Shown one piece after another: positions 24,080 to 36,179 of a stretch of DNA of 64,000 bases; position 1 is the stretch's first letter, and every line of letters begins with the position of its first letter. Source of the DNA: Voacanga thouarsii (Eukaryota > Streptophyta > Magnoliopsida > Gentianales > Apocynaceae); contig JANUWF010003370.1 in assembly GCA_026120185.1 (NCBI GenBank), positions 1,600,001 to 1,664,000 of the forward strand, given 5' to 3'. The notes under the pieces were generated by a model. It was not told where the DNA came from, did not search any database, and worked only from the letters and a program-made list of their open reading frames with translations. The position numbers were made by a program, and so were the translations under genes.

Positions 24080-25520
24080 TGATAGGGCTTATTTGTCATA
24101 TATTTTTTAGTTATTTGAGGCCATTTTGTGATACATTTTGTGCAATAACTGGTCATATTCCTTCATATTTGAGATTTTATCATTGGAAAGATATTTTGTG
24201 CATTATTTCAGATTTTAGGGGTAAAATAAGGTAAAATCATCACTAAACAGACTAGAAGCGGCGTCGGCCAGACAGGAGAGGCGGCGCCGGCCACATGCTG
24301 CTGGCATGCACTTCGAATTGAGAAAAATAGGAGAACGGACAGAGAGACAGAATGCAATTGGCACCAGCCCTAGGCAGGATAGGTGGTGTTGGCTGTACAG
24401 TGGTACAGAGGCATTCCTTGATTTTCATGCACATTTTTGATAATTTTCAGAGTTTTGGTATTTTTCTACTTCTATTCGGCCAGAACCCTAGAGGGACGAA
24501 TTTAGGATTTCTAAAGCCTATAAATAGAGAAAAAAAAACAAGTCAAAAGGATGAATTCAAGGAGAAAAACATAAAATCACTCAAGTTCAAGGAGGAATTC
24601 AGCAAATCAAGAAGGATTGTATAAGAGAGTCTACGAAGGAGGAAGAATGAGGTTTGTCTATGAGTGCTTTCTTTTAACTTTGTTTTATTTTCTTAAACAA
24701 TGATGTATTAATTATTTTATTGTAATTTGACATTATTTTTGGTATTCATGATTTTTAGAGTTACTTTGATCTTTTGATTAATTGATTGTTATTCTTGGTA
24801 TTTAATTATTTATGCTGATTACGAGATTAATTTGTTGTTTCTTTCTATTAACTTACTTGGAAAAAGGGTTGATGGTGGTCTCAATTCATTAATTTCATAT
24901 TTATTGTCTATTAACTTGCTTGGAAAAGGGGTTAATTGCTAAGAATTGGGTAATTAAAGGTTAATTGATGTTTGTCAGGATATGGATTCATTGGTTAATT
25001 TTATATTTTAAATTTGTCAGGATATAGGGGGATTTAATCAAGGATTGTGTTTAATATATCTTTTGGGTGAATTAGTTGAGACAAGATATGTGATGCTAAT
25101 TTGTCTAGAAGATTGTGATTTCATGAATTAGAAAAGAAGTGAATCTATCTTAATCCTTCATGATGCTAAGAGAATGATTAGTTATGATAATGATTGAGTA
25201 CTTTAAGGTCATGTTTGTCAAAATAGTGGTTTGAGTTATATAATTCTTCATCCTTGACATGTATATATTCTTTTATTTTATTTTATTTTATTTTTTCTTT
25301 TTATTATTTGTTTACTTTATTGAGTCGGTTAAACAATGAAAGAAAAGCGATTATTGCATACTTGTTCCTTGAGGATCGATACTTGTTTTAAACCCTATGG
25401 TATGCTTAATGATGAGTACGCTTGCTCATATGTGTAATTTGGGGTTAATGTTTTAATTTAAACTTGATTGGGAATGTGCTTATTTTTATATGATTTTTAT
25501 ACCTAAATTCGTACACATCA
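24080..25520 (+). repeat. 5' LTR of Athila-like element
   Basis: This is 1441 bp with TG…CA ends. It contains a GC-rich patch (24255-24300), a TATAAATAGA motif (~24518) and a purine-rich transcribed leader. It matches 29977-31404 along its length: the ~140 bases from 24661 differ at about four positions from the copy at 30559. Confidence 0.9.
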
Positions 25521-25526
25521 AGTTTT

Positions 25527-25544
25527 TGGCGCTGTTGCCGGGGA
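25527..25544 (+). other. Primer-binding site (tRNA-Asp type), duplicated
   Basis: TGGCGCTGTTGCCGGGGA follows the LTR end. This is one base from the TGGCGCCGTTGCCGGGGA site used by Athila/Calypso-type elements. A second near copy (TTGCGCTGTTGCCGGGGA) lies 81 bases downstream, with the same ACATCAAGTTTTT lead-in at 25596. Confidence 0.85.
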
Positions 25545-26992
25545 TTAAGATATTTTTCTGTTTCATCATGGAGGTATTTTTGAAAACTTAATTTAACATC
25601 AAGTTTTTTGCGCTGTTGCCGGGGAATAATATCACGAAAGCTTGGATTTTGTTGATTTAACCATATAAATATGTAAATATGTAAATTTGTACAGTTATTC
25701 TTTTTACAAAAAGGTACTATCTTTTGTATATTATGTATCTTTGTAATCTAATTTACTAACTTTGACTGATGTTTAATTGACTAATTTGTTCTTTTAATTT
25801 TGTTTGAATTGTGAATTCCGTTATCTAACTTTATTCTTGTCTTTTCTAGGTGATCAAGGCAGTGGAAAGCATTGAAGTCTTTCTTGCTTTAAGTTTTTGT
25901 GATTTGGAATAATTTTTTATTTTCTTTATTTTGTTTAACTTTTATTTATTTCTTTATGAATTGAATTGCATTATTCATCACTTCCGTGTGTTCATTATTT
26001 TTATTTCATTTTTCACCAAAAAAAAAAAAAAAATCGGAGCCCGAACAGCCTAGGGCCGACACTGGCTTTTATCCCGAGAGGCACTAAAAACAGGCTAATT
26101 TAGCCATTTTTTCTTTCAAACTCTCCAACTCCCTCTCAAATTCTCTCTAACCCGCACTGGCTCCACATCCTAAACCTTTCACACTTTGATTTTTCACCTT
26201 CCAAACACTTCTAGAATATCAATCTATCATTCTTTTGTTGATTCTATGGATCAAAATCCTCTAAATCTTCCATTTTTTACAAAAACTCAATCTTCAATAT
26301 GCCTTCAAAGAGCTTTGATTTCTGGAAAAAGGATGCATATTTTGCTTGCCCATGCATAGGAGAACATAAAGGTCCACTTTTTCTTAAATTCTCACGGTTA
26401 AAATGTTGTAGGTAAATTTTTCTAATTTTAGGTATAGTTTTGGCCGAATTTTGGGATATTTAATGTTCTCTTGCATTGTGAATCAATTTGTGAGCTTCAT
26501 GACATTGGATATATTATGAGTTGATGATTCTTGAGAACTTTATTCATTTACATGATCATTAAGGAGTTTGTGTATTCGCTTAAGGGTATGATTATGGCTA
26601 TTATGATGATTGAGTAACTAGTTGCACATTGGACTTGAATTATCTTACACTTGATCACTATAATGCCATAATGATTCCATAATTCGCATGATCATGTTAT
26701 GAGCATCTAGATGCATTGGGTTTGTTCAGTACATTTACGCTTTCCAGTGAGATATTATACTTATTCTTGCAGGTTGTGTGAAAATTGTGGTGGATTGATT
26801 GGAGGAGGTTGAATTGGTTATTGTGTTGGTGAAAAGTATACTTTAAGGAGTTTGGGAATTGTGGTGTGAGCTAGTTGAGAGTTAAGTGTGGTGTTGTGCA
26901 TTGTGTTTGAAAAAGGGGAGATTAAATTCTTCTAAAATCTTTGAGCTTCCTAGTACTTATACTCCTATCTTCACTACTATCTACTTTCTAAT

Positions 26993-28184
26993 ATGTCTAG
27001 AGCACGGGGCCAATCATCCAAAAGGGCTAGAACTTCTTCTTTCTCAACCCCTTCGTCTATAGACCCCATGTTCTTCAGGCCAGCAGATTTCATTGATCCA
27101 TTTTGTGAGAAGTGGTATGATAGGAGGTCCTCAAATAAGATTATTGTGGAGCGTACCTTTGCACCTACCCTAGACTGTGCCCTTAAACTAGGAATGATGT
27201 TTAGGTGACTAGGGTGGGGACCTATAGTACAGCTTAAGGGAGATTATTGTCTAGTGCTCATAAAAGAATTTAATGCTAACATGGTTGCAAAGGACAATAA
27301 CCATCTTCCACATATTGAGACACGAGTGAAGGGAACACCCATTTTCATCACAAGAAACCATTTTAGCCACTCTTCTCTATGTGTATGATGATGATTTTTG
27401 GCTAGGAATAGATACTAATTATTAAAAGATTCTTTTTTACCATAATTGGGATGCTATTGGAACTAGAGCTACTCTAGGGTTGCGCAAGAAAAATGCTTTC
27501 AAAGCCAACAGCTTCTACTCTAACAATGATCTTGATGCCAACTTTCGGGCTCAGTATACATGTTTACTTTTAATGTCGTACCCCAAGCCAATGGATTTAA
27601 TAAGACACACACTATTAATATGTACATCTTGCATAGGATGATGACCACTCAGCCTATCCCTCTTGCCCCATTGATTATACAATCCATTAGGGATGTGGTT
27701 TATCATCGTTTCTCTACCAAAGTCTTAGTCTTTTCTCTAGTAATCATGAAAATTCTGAGAGATTTTGGTATTAGTACCGAGGGGGAATTGACTGAGACTA
27801 CCACTGAGCATGACCTGGTCACAGAGCAAACGTTGATGAGCTGTGGGTACAAGTATAGCCAGGAGATGAAGAAATGGCTAAATCCCTATAAGGCAAAGCA
27901 TTTCGGACAAGTTCAGCTACCACCTATGGAGGGGCAGCACCCATTCATCACCACCATCGTGAGCACGAGCTAGTAGTTCACAGTCCCAACCAAGGATTGA
28001 CTTTGAGACCGTGATGATGGGACAATTAGCTCAGCAGACGGAGATGTTGCTACACATGTAAGACTCCATTGATGACATTGCCCAGAGGTTGACTATTCAG
28101 GAGCAGCAATGGGCTCAATGGATGTAGCATTTTCTGGGACCGCATGGCACTTCAGCACATGATGATGATGATAGGGAGGACTGA
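26993..28184 (+). pseudogene. Athila ORF1-like 'putative plant transposon protein', decayed
   Basis: It starts MSRARGQSSKRART, a Ser/Arg-rich opener common in these proteins. After an in-frame TGA (27205-27207) the same frame continues with LIKEFNANM, matching the family's 'LVrEFYaN' motif, and a THTINMYILHRMM-TTQPIPLAP region typical of the domain's second half. A stop near 27387 and one at 27971-27973 break it further. A frame change then leads to a Gln-rich C-terminus (TIQEQQWAQWM) ending in an Asp-rich tail and TGA at 28184. The function is unknown; in Athila-related elements this protein is encoded separately from gag-pol. Family call from motif memory. Confidence 0.65.
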
Positions 28185-28189
28185 GATGA

Positions 28190-29960
28190 TTTTTCTGCAC
28201 TTGTTCCTACTTGTCACTCTTTTTTTCCTTTATATTTCATGACTTTTCTAGTTATTTCTTGTACTTTTCTTTTTCGTACTATTTTCTTTACTTTTTGCGC
28301 ATTTTTCTTTTCTAATTTTTATGCTTTGGTGTGTTTCTTTTGTGTATTTTTCTTTCTAGGTACTTCAACAATACTCATTTCTGCAGGAATTCAACTCTTT
28401 TGTAAAAGAATGCACAATGCAATGGAAGTATTTTCTTTCTTCTCTTTTCCCTTTATTTTTAGTCCCATGGCAATATTTCCTTGCTCTATTTGTTTGGTCA
28501 TTGAGGACAATGTCTAGTTTAAGTGTAGGGGAGTTGTTAGAATAGGAATTCTTATTGAAATTCTTTGAACCTGGGAATTCTTCTATGGCTTCATTCTTCT
28601 TGAAATTCTTTGAACCTTTTGAGCAAAATTTTCAAATTTTTTTCTGATTTTTTTGAGCTTTCAAGATGTATTTTTAATGCATGTCTCTGTGCTAGATCAT
28701 AGAGCATATGTTCTATATCATTTGTGGCTTATGCATGACTTTTTGCACGCACTTGGACTAAGTAGTTCTTGACCAAATGCTTTACATTGTTCTTAAATCT
28801 ATTTTTTTACTAAAATTCATTAAGCATTCTAGAACTTACTTGAATACCTCTTGAGGCGAAATAAGAAAGACATTCATGATTTAACTTAGGGATGACGGTA
28901 ATAGGCATTTTTTAGATAATTTAAGCTTTTCAAGCCTACCTATTTAATATTATCCCTAGTGCCTATTTTGAGCTTAAATTGTTAATTTCTTTCTTAAACC
29001 CGTTATCATACTTTGTCCATTACTTCTTTCTGAGAGTTTGATTTACCTTCTAAATCTTTGATTGCTCTTAATGGATAAAAGTACAAGTAGAAGAATTATG
29101 AGGAAGAATGCTTGTGTAAATGCCATGACTTGTTACTTTTAGTCATGCATCATGTGTTGAGTTGGAGGTGTGAAAGGAGAAAGGAGAAAGAAAAAGAAAG
29201 ATTGAGAAAAACAAAAAGCTGCTAGAAAAATGTTGAAAGAAAAAATTGAGAAACAAACAAAAGCAGCATTTGAAAAGAAGAGAAAAAGAAAAGAAAAGCT
29301 GAAAGAACAAGAAAAGAAGAGCACAGGAAGAATGTTGGTTGAGTTGGAATAAGAATTGCTGAAATTTTGATGATCTTGTGCAATATGATTGATGAGTTGA
29401 GAACTATTTATGAAATGAATGCAAGATTTGCTTGAACTGTAATATGATTGCTATACAAGGTTATGGGGTTTTGATTGGTTTTGTGATAGGAGAGTAAGAA
29501 AAGTTTGGAATTTATTGGTATATTTTGTTTATCCTTTTCTTGCAAACTCTCATCTTCTTTGATATTTGATTTTCCTATATCCTTCGTTTGACAGCTACAT
29601 TACAAACCCTTTAGCCTTACATTATAAGCTTAAAAGTTCGATTTGACCTAAGTAGAATCATGATATGTCTCAAATTAATGGAGAGAGTATATGAAAAGTA
29701 AGCTTATGGAATGCAAATTTTTTTTTAACTAAATTCTTTCCAATGGTTTGAGAATGATGTTAAGTGTTGGGATGGTTCTACTAGTCATTCTTCACTTACA
29801 CAAGTCTTGCATTTGTTATGAAAGGTATACTAGCATATGTTTTATTGTCTTGAATAAAGAAAGTATTGGAAAGATTATTTTGAAATTGATTGAGTGATTT
29901 TGTGAAATTTTGTGTTTTTCTACTTGTCTTTGATACTTTGCTTGAGGACAAGCAAAGAGC
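28190..29960 (+). other. 3' non-coding region of Athila-like element
   Basis: It contains two copies of the conserved pre-LTR pattern of these elements. One is GAGGACAATGTCTAGTTTAAG followed by TGTAGGGGAG (28503-28533); the other lies beside the real LTR (29945-29976). Between them are T-rich, then purine-rich (29165-29330) stretches with no frame I recognise. Confidence 0.5.
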
Positions 29961-29976
29961 TAAGTGTGAGGGAATG
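29961..29976 (+). other. Polypurine tract of Athila-like element
   Basis: TAAGTGTGAGGGAATG directly precedes the 3' LTR start TGATAGG at 29977. Confidence 0.6.
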
Positions 29977-31404
29977 TGATAGGACCTAAATTAGTCATAT
30001 ATTTCCTAGTCATTTGAGGTCATTTTGTGATACATTTTGTGCAATAACTGGTCATATTCCTTCATATTTGAGATTTTACCATTGAAAAAGTATTTTGTGC
30101 ATTATTTCAGATTTTAGGGGTAAAATAAGGTAAAATCGTTGCTAAACAGACTAGAGGCGGAGTCGGCCATGACAAGAGAGGCGACGACGGCCACGTGCTG
30201 TTGGCACGCACTTCGAATCGAGAAAAATCGACAAACGGATAGAGAGATAGAATGCAACTGGCGCTAACCCTAGGCAAGACAGGTGGCGCCGGTTGTATAC
30301 TGGTACAAAGGCGGTGTCTCTATTTTCGTGTGCATTTTTGGAAATTTTCAGAGTTGTGGTATTTTCCTACTTTTATTCGGCCAAAAACCCTAGAGGGACG
30401 AATTTAGGACTTCTAAAGCCTATAAATAGAGGGAAAAATACAAGTCAAAAGGATGAATTCAAGGAGCAAAACATAAAATCCCTCAAGTTCAAGGAGGAAT
30501 TCAGCAAATCAAGAAGGATTGTACAAGAGAGTCTACGAAGGAGGAAGAAGGATGCTTGTCTATGAGTGCTTTCTTTTAACTTTGTTTTATTTTCTTAAAC
30601 AATGATGTATTAATTTTTTTCTTGTAATTTGACATTGTTTTCGGTATTCATGATTTTTAGAGTTACTTTGATCTTTTGATTAATTGATTGTTATTCTTGG
30701 TATTTAATTATTTATGCTGATTACGAGATTAATTTGTTATTTCTTTCTATTAACTTGCTTGGAAAAAGGGGTTGATGATGGTCTCAATTCATTAATTTCA
30801 TATTTGTTTTCTATTAACTTACTTGGAAAAGGAGTTAATTATTAAGAACTGGGTAATTAAAGGTTAATTGATGTCTGTCAGGATATGAATTCATTGGTTA
30901 ATTTCATATTTTAAATTTGCCAGGATATGGGGATTTAATTAAGGATTGTGTTTAATGCATCTTTTGGGTGAATTAGTTGAGACAGGATATGTGATGCTAA
31001 TTTGTCTAGAAGATTGTGATTTCATGGATTGGAAAAGAAGTGAATCTATCTTAATCCTTCATGATGCCAAGAGAATGATTAGTTATGATAATGATTGGGT
31101 ACTTTAAGGTCATGTTTGTCAAAATAATGGTTTGAGTTACATAATTCTCCATTCTTGACATGTATATATTCTTTTATTTTATTTTATTTTTCATTTTTAT
31201 TCTTTTTCACTCTATTGAGTTGGTTAAACAATGAAAGAAAAGTGATTACTGCATACTTGTTCCTTGAGGATCGATATTCGTTTTAAACCCTGTGCTATAC
31301 TTAATGATGAGTACGCTTGCTCATATGTGTAATTTGGGGTTAACGTTTTAATTTAAACTTAATTGAGAATGTGCTTATTTTTATATCCAAATTCATACAC
31401 ATCA
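29977..31404 (+). repeat. 3' LTR of Athila-like element
   Basis: This is 1428 bp, a slightly shorter partner of 24080-25520. It ends CACATCA and is followed by the CTTGC target duplication. Confidence 0.9.
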
Positions 31405-31515
31405 CTTGCCTAAATGTGTGTGTTGTGTGAATTGACTTGGCATTTTAAATTGTGAAACTTGTGTGATTGTAGGGTGTTATTAAATTTATTTCTATATATA
31501 CAAACGAACGCATCA
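31405..31515 (+). repeat. LTR of an Athila-like element, right part
   Basis: This begins with the second copy of the CTTGC target duplication and continues the sequence broken at 24079. It plausibly ends at GAACGCATCA (31515), an ending like the CACATCA of the inserted element. The end is inferred. Confidence 0.4.
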
Positions 31516-31716
31516 CATCTATTTGGTTACTATACCCATAGATAAGATATTCTAGTATATATAAATTAAACATTCATTGTAATCACAAACACACGTAACG
31601 ATCAAGATGCATACACATGTACACCTAACATTTATTTTCCACATAGAATGCACAATTGTTGCATGGTTAATTATTATTTAGGTGTGAAAATGGTGGGGCA
31701 TTACACTATTCCTTGC

Positions 31717-31926
31717 ACCTCCCATTTATTTCCTTTTTTCTATGGTGGCTTGATTTCATTTCCAGGAGCCTGTGAGAAGCCCACCATGTTTCCAAAAAAA
31801 AGCAGAGTAAGCAAAGACTTGTTCAATTAAAAAATATTTATTTCTAAAAATTATTTGATTGTTACCTCCATTTAGATTTTCACTCAGATTACCATTGCCC
31901 AAATACACTCAAATAACCTAATATCT
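31717..31926. repeat. Dispersed ~200-bp repeat, copy 2
   Basis: This is the same-orientation partner of 20738-20945, with scattered substitutions and small indels. It ends just before the copia LTR at 31928. Confidence 0.7.
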
Positions 31927-31927
31927 T

Positions 31928-32352
31928 TGTGTTTGGGATGGATCCCAATAGCAAACCAAAACTCTAATGATAAAAACTACACAAGATGATAAGAAAGAAA
32001 TAAAAAAATAACAAAAATAGATAAATAAAACAATTATAAGGGAAATAAAAGAGAAACACAAGAATTACATGGTTCGGTCAAATAACCTACGTCTCTCGGC
32101 ATAAAAGGAACAAAATTTCATTATGAAGAAGATAATATAATGCTTTTAAGAAAACATTCCTAAACTCACAAATACTACTAGTACAAAACAAGAGAGATAC
32201 AAAAACAAGTGACCAAAAAAGGACTACGAAACTCCCTTGTATTTTAGTGTGTTCCTTATAGCTATACAAAACTCACATTTGTAAGCCTCAAAAGGTAGTG
32301 GAAATATGTTGGCAATTAATGTGAGATGTGGGAGGCGAGGCATCTTTCAACA
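31928..32352 (-). repeat. 3' LTR of a Tnt1/Tork-like copia element
   Basis: On the minus strand this starts TGTTGAAAGATGCCTCGCC and ends CCCAAACACA, about 425 bp, a usual size for Tork-type LTRs. It follows directly after the reverse-transcribed polyprotein tail at 32353-32611. The second LTR of this element is not in the window. Confidence 0.55.
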
Positions 32353-32611
32353 AATCTATTAACTTGTGTTGCAAATCCAAACATATCAATTTTGCTCTAC
32401 CTTCTCTACAAAAACTCCAGAGACTACAAATCACGAATAGTGTATACCAATCAAGTCAAAGCTCTACTTGTAGTTAGGAAGAGGCTTCATAAGTAGGTTA
32501 GTAGGATGTCTTTGGTATTGATCTTTTGAATAAAAACTTTTCCCCCTAGTAATGATACCTCGAATGAAGTAAAATTTTGCATTAATATACTTTATCCTTG
32601 CATGACATATT
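32353..32611 (-). pseudogene. C-terminal RNase H tail of Tork-like copia pol
   Basis: The minus-strand translation gives HARIKYINAKFYFIR, which matches the copia end motif 'H.RTKHI.vryHFiR', then a frame-shifted IQKINTKDILL matching 'lekIhT.dnpaDmlTK'. It is cut at 32612 by another copia. With the gag-to-integrase remnant at 39862-42046, in the same orientation, it forms the two halves of one interrupted element; the reverse transcriptase between them is missing. Confidence 0.65.
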
Positions 32612-34407
32612 TGAAGGATCATGGAAAAACATCAAAGAAAAATGCAATGGAAAATTTTTAATTTTTCTGAGCCATATCTAGAAGAGAGTACTTAATTTTT
32701 CTTAATGGTTGTGGATGAACCAATGTGGGGATGGGTTGCACTGGTATTTCTTGCATTGGAAGCGAAAAAGAGGGTGCTGCAGTTCAATAGGAATTTTTAC
32801 TCCTATGCATCAAATGTTTTTCCTCTTTGTCTTCCGGAGAATGGCTCTACCTTATTCTTGGTGTAAGCTTGGTGAAAGCACCTTCTTGGATAATTAAAAC
32901 ACTCTCCAAGAGAGAAGGGAGAGAAGGGCAAAAACCAGAGAGAGAGACGACAGCACACTAGAGGAAAAAACTTTAAAAAAAAAAAATAGTGGGGCTTTTT
33001 TTTTTTTTCTCTTCTTATTTTCGGCCAGCAGCCAACCTTAGGGCTTCTATAAGCCCTAATGGCCGAAAATCATCAAGCCCTAATAGGCCAGGTGCTATGC
33101 TAAAAAATCAATCCAAGACTGGCCCAATATTCTTAATTAAATAATTATCGTTTTTGGGTCTCATTAAATACCCAAGGCTAATTAATTAATTAATTAATTC
33201 TTAATTGGACTCTTAATATATGTCAACATATATCAACTCAATTAATTAATTTATTCCAGCCCAATTCTCGTAATTAATTAATTAATTATCTTTTCTAGGC
33301 CTTATTAAAAATCTAAGACTAATTAATTAGTTCTAATTGGACTCCTAGAATAAATTTTATTTCTCTTCCAAATAATTATCTATTAAGCCTAGATTGTGTC
33401 TAAACAACACCAAGGTAACTTGAGCTACTTCGGAGACCAAGAGACATATTATTCATGGCTACTAAAATGACCAAAATGCCCTTACTATTAAATAGCCGCA
33501 TTTTATCATTTTAAATATTTTGATTTATCACCATATGAAAATATTGACCCTAAGAATAATATTGCTTAAAATAATGTCTCCGACCTACAGGTGAAATGAC
33601 AGAAATACCCCTCTATGTAAACCCATCAATAAAACGGGATAAATATACTAACACCCATCTCAAAGACATCTACCATCCTTAGATCTCTAGTCCGATAATC
33701 CATGACTCACTTGAATGTACTTGCATACTATTAGGAGCTATCCAAAAGCACACGTTTTGGAGTTACGTTCCCAGGGCCTTGGATCATTAAAATTATCCTG
33801 AACTATCACAAGGGGATGATTAAACCTCACTAAGTGAAGTATAGAAACTCTTTTGCATAGTCCGTCTTAACTTACTAGAGTAATACTTCCAACATATAAG
33901 GATATTGATCTAACAAGAAAAATCTCACCCAACATACATCAAAGTATAAAACCATAGTTTCGCTAGACCACCAACTCACGCTCAAGTATGAAGGTATCTG
34001 TTCATGCTGTAGTAGTAATAGTCTTGTCTCATAATTGTAGTATTTTAAGAGAGACCACTACTACTGGTCCAGTTCTACGTATTCGAAACGCACTTATGCC
34101 TATGATATGAGTGAACTACTCACTGATTCAAGGTAAACCACTCTTCATTGGAAAATCATGGCATAATAGTCTTACCTTGATGAAATGCTCAGTTCCATCA
34201 AACGACTAAAAACTTAATTCTATTTGTGTGACAAGTACCCATGGTCTACATTTTACTATGAAGAACGACCCAACATATAAACTATTACTTGTCATACTTG
34301 GACCTTTAAACGTGCAATAATATAAGAAACAAATAAAATTAAATGAATAAACACTTTATTGTAATATGTTGATACATAATACATAGTCTTTGAGGGCATA
34401 TTTTCCA
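32612..34407 (-). repeat. 3' LTR of copia B minus copy
   Basis: This is 1796 bp. The minus strand starts TGGAAAATATGCCCTC, preceded by an AAGTAGGAGAC purine tract, and ends CATGATCCTTCA. It contains AATTAATT-rich blocks shared with 38682-39861. Confidence 0.85.
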
Positions 34408-34429
34408 ATAGTCTCCTACTTGCACTACA

Positions 34430-36178
34430 AAGACTAAGAAAGTCCATAAGTGCCTACCCCTATGACATCTAAGTATTTGCGAAACACCTTTTCTGTTAAC
34501 TAATCTTGCTTTATAGGTTTCAACCTTTCCATCTGCATCTCTTTTTCCTCTTATATACCCACTTACACCTAATGGATTTATCCTATCAGGCGCAGTGACA
34601 AGATCCCAAACTTGATTGAGGTAATTAGACTCAATCTCAGCATTCATAGCTAGCTGCCATTTGTTTGCTTCAGCATTAACAATAGCCTCCTTGTATCTAG
34701 TGGGATATTGTTCTTGATGATTAGAGACTAGATCATAGATCTCCTTAATCCACCTTTCTGAAACTTTTGTGATCCTTCCACTACGATGAGTCTAGTTTGT
34801 AGAGGAACATCCGATTGTGTTTCTCTTAGTTCTTGGATCAGAGAGTTAGAAGTACCTGAAGTTAAACCAGTGACCAACTTCTCTTCTAACTCTATTATGC
34901 TTGAACTCGTGATGGAAGTAACTTGTTCATCCTTTAAGTATCTAGCATTAGTACTAACAAGTACTTTATGCTATTGAGAATGATAGAAATATCCACCTCT
35001 CATTTTTTTTGGATACCCAACGAAGTAGCATAACTCTAATATTAGTTCTAGCTTACTTCTTTTTGCCAGTACTTAAGCTGGACAACCCATATCTTGAGAT
35101 GATTCAGAATGGGCTTTCGTCTAGTCTACATCTCATAGGGTATCCTAGGTACTGATTTGGAAGGTACCAAGTTCAAAATATATGCCGCTATTTCTAAGGT
35201 ATAACCTAAAAAGAAATAAGAAGAGATACATGACTCGTCATACTTCTAGCCATTTCTATCAAAGTTCTATTTATTCTCTCAGCTACTCTGTTCTGTTGGA
35301 GAGTCCCAGGCACAATTAACTGAGATACTATTCTGTGATGTACCAAGTAATCTTTAAACTCACTGAGGAGGTACTGTCTACCAAGATCCTATCTCAAAGT
35401 TTTAATTAGTTTACCTATTCGACACTCCACTTCAGCCTTAAACTCCTTGAATTTATCAAAAAAGTCAGACTTCACCTCATTAGATAAATGTAACCAAAAC
35501 GAGTGTGATCATCTGTGAAAGTAATGAAGAATTCGTAACCTCTTCTAGCTAGTGTAGTCATCGGACCATAAACATCCGTATGAACTAGTGCTAGTATTTC
35601 CATGGCTTTATCTGCCTTTTTGGTAAAGGATCTTTTGGTCATTTTACCTTTAAGGAAAGATTCACGTTGAGACCATTCTTCCATTCTTAATGAACCTAAA
35701 TGCCCATAATAGATTAGCCTCTGAATCCGATTGAGATTTATATATTCCAATCTAAGATGCCACAAATGTAAGTCATTTGATACGACCTTTCTCTTTTTAT
35801 TATTAGATTCAGTTTGAATATTGTTTACTTGATTTCGAATAGGATATATATAAAAAAAGATTCCCATACATGTTTTCTAAACAAATTAAATTACCATCTC
35901 TACTGATGGAAGTACTAGAATGGAAAGAAACAGAATATTCTTGATTCATCAATTAGGAAACTGAAATCAAATTTTGTTTAAAATAAGAAATATATAAAAT
36001 ATCTTTTAAAACTAACTTTCTATTACAATAAAAAATAAGCTCAAGATCTCCCACTACTTTAGCCCATATTCTTGCTCCATTGCTTACTTGAAGTCCATGC
36101 TTGCCTTTACTGAATCTTTTTGTCCTTCTAAACCCTTGCAAAGAGTTAGACATGGTCAGTGGCTCTAGAATCAACTAC
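34430..36178 (-). pseudogene. Copia B protease-integrase with truncated RT (minus copy)
   Basis: Reading leftwards: a pre-integrase region (SNSLQGFRRTKRF, ~36120), an LWHLRLEYINLNRIQRL zinc-binding block (~35770), MTKRSF, then the VHTDVYGPM integrase motif and FITFTDDHTRFGYIYLMR near 35480. Further decayed integrase runs on to about 35200. The frame then reaches the RT opening (NQVWDLV, ~34610; GKVETYKARLV) and stops at about 34500, joining 3'-end sequence and the LTR. The palm with YVDD and the whole RNase H are therefore absent. Many stops are present. Confidence 0.8.
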
Positions 36179-36179
36179 C

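Larger units (their letters stand above)
24080..31404 (+). mobile_element. Complete non-autonomous Athila-like Ty3/gypsy element
   Basis: Two LTRs (24080-25520 and 29977-31404) both start TGATAGG and end ACACATCA. The element is flanked by the 5-bp direct repeat CTTGC (24075-24079 and 31405-31409). A tRNA-Asp-type primer site follows the first LTR and a purine tract precedes the second. The 4.5-kb interior carries only an Athila ORF1-like gene and no reverse transcriptase, RNase H or integrase. It must have been mobilised in trans by an autonomous relative. Confidence 0.85.

Noticed and set aside
28239..28517. 92-residue Phe-rich frame resembling a membrane protein
   Set aside because: T-rich DNA of the Athila-like 3' region gives Phe/Leu/Ser runs; there is no motif, and similar T-rich stretches recur nearby.
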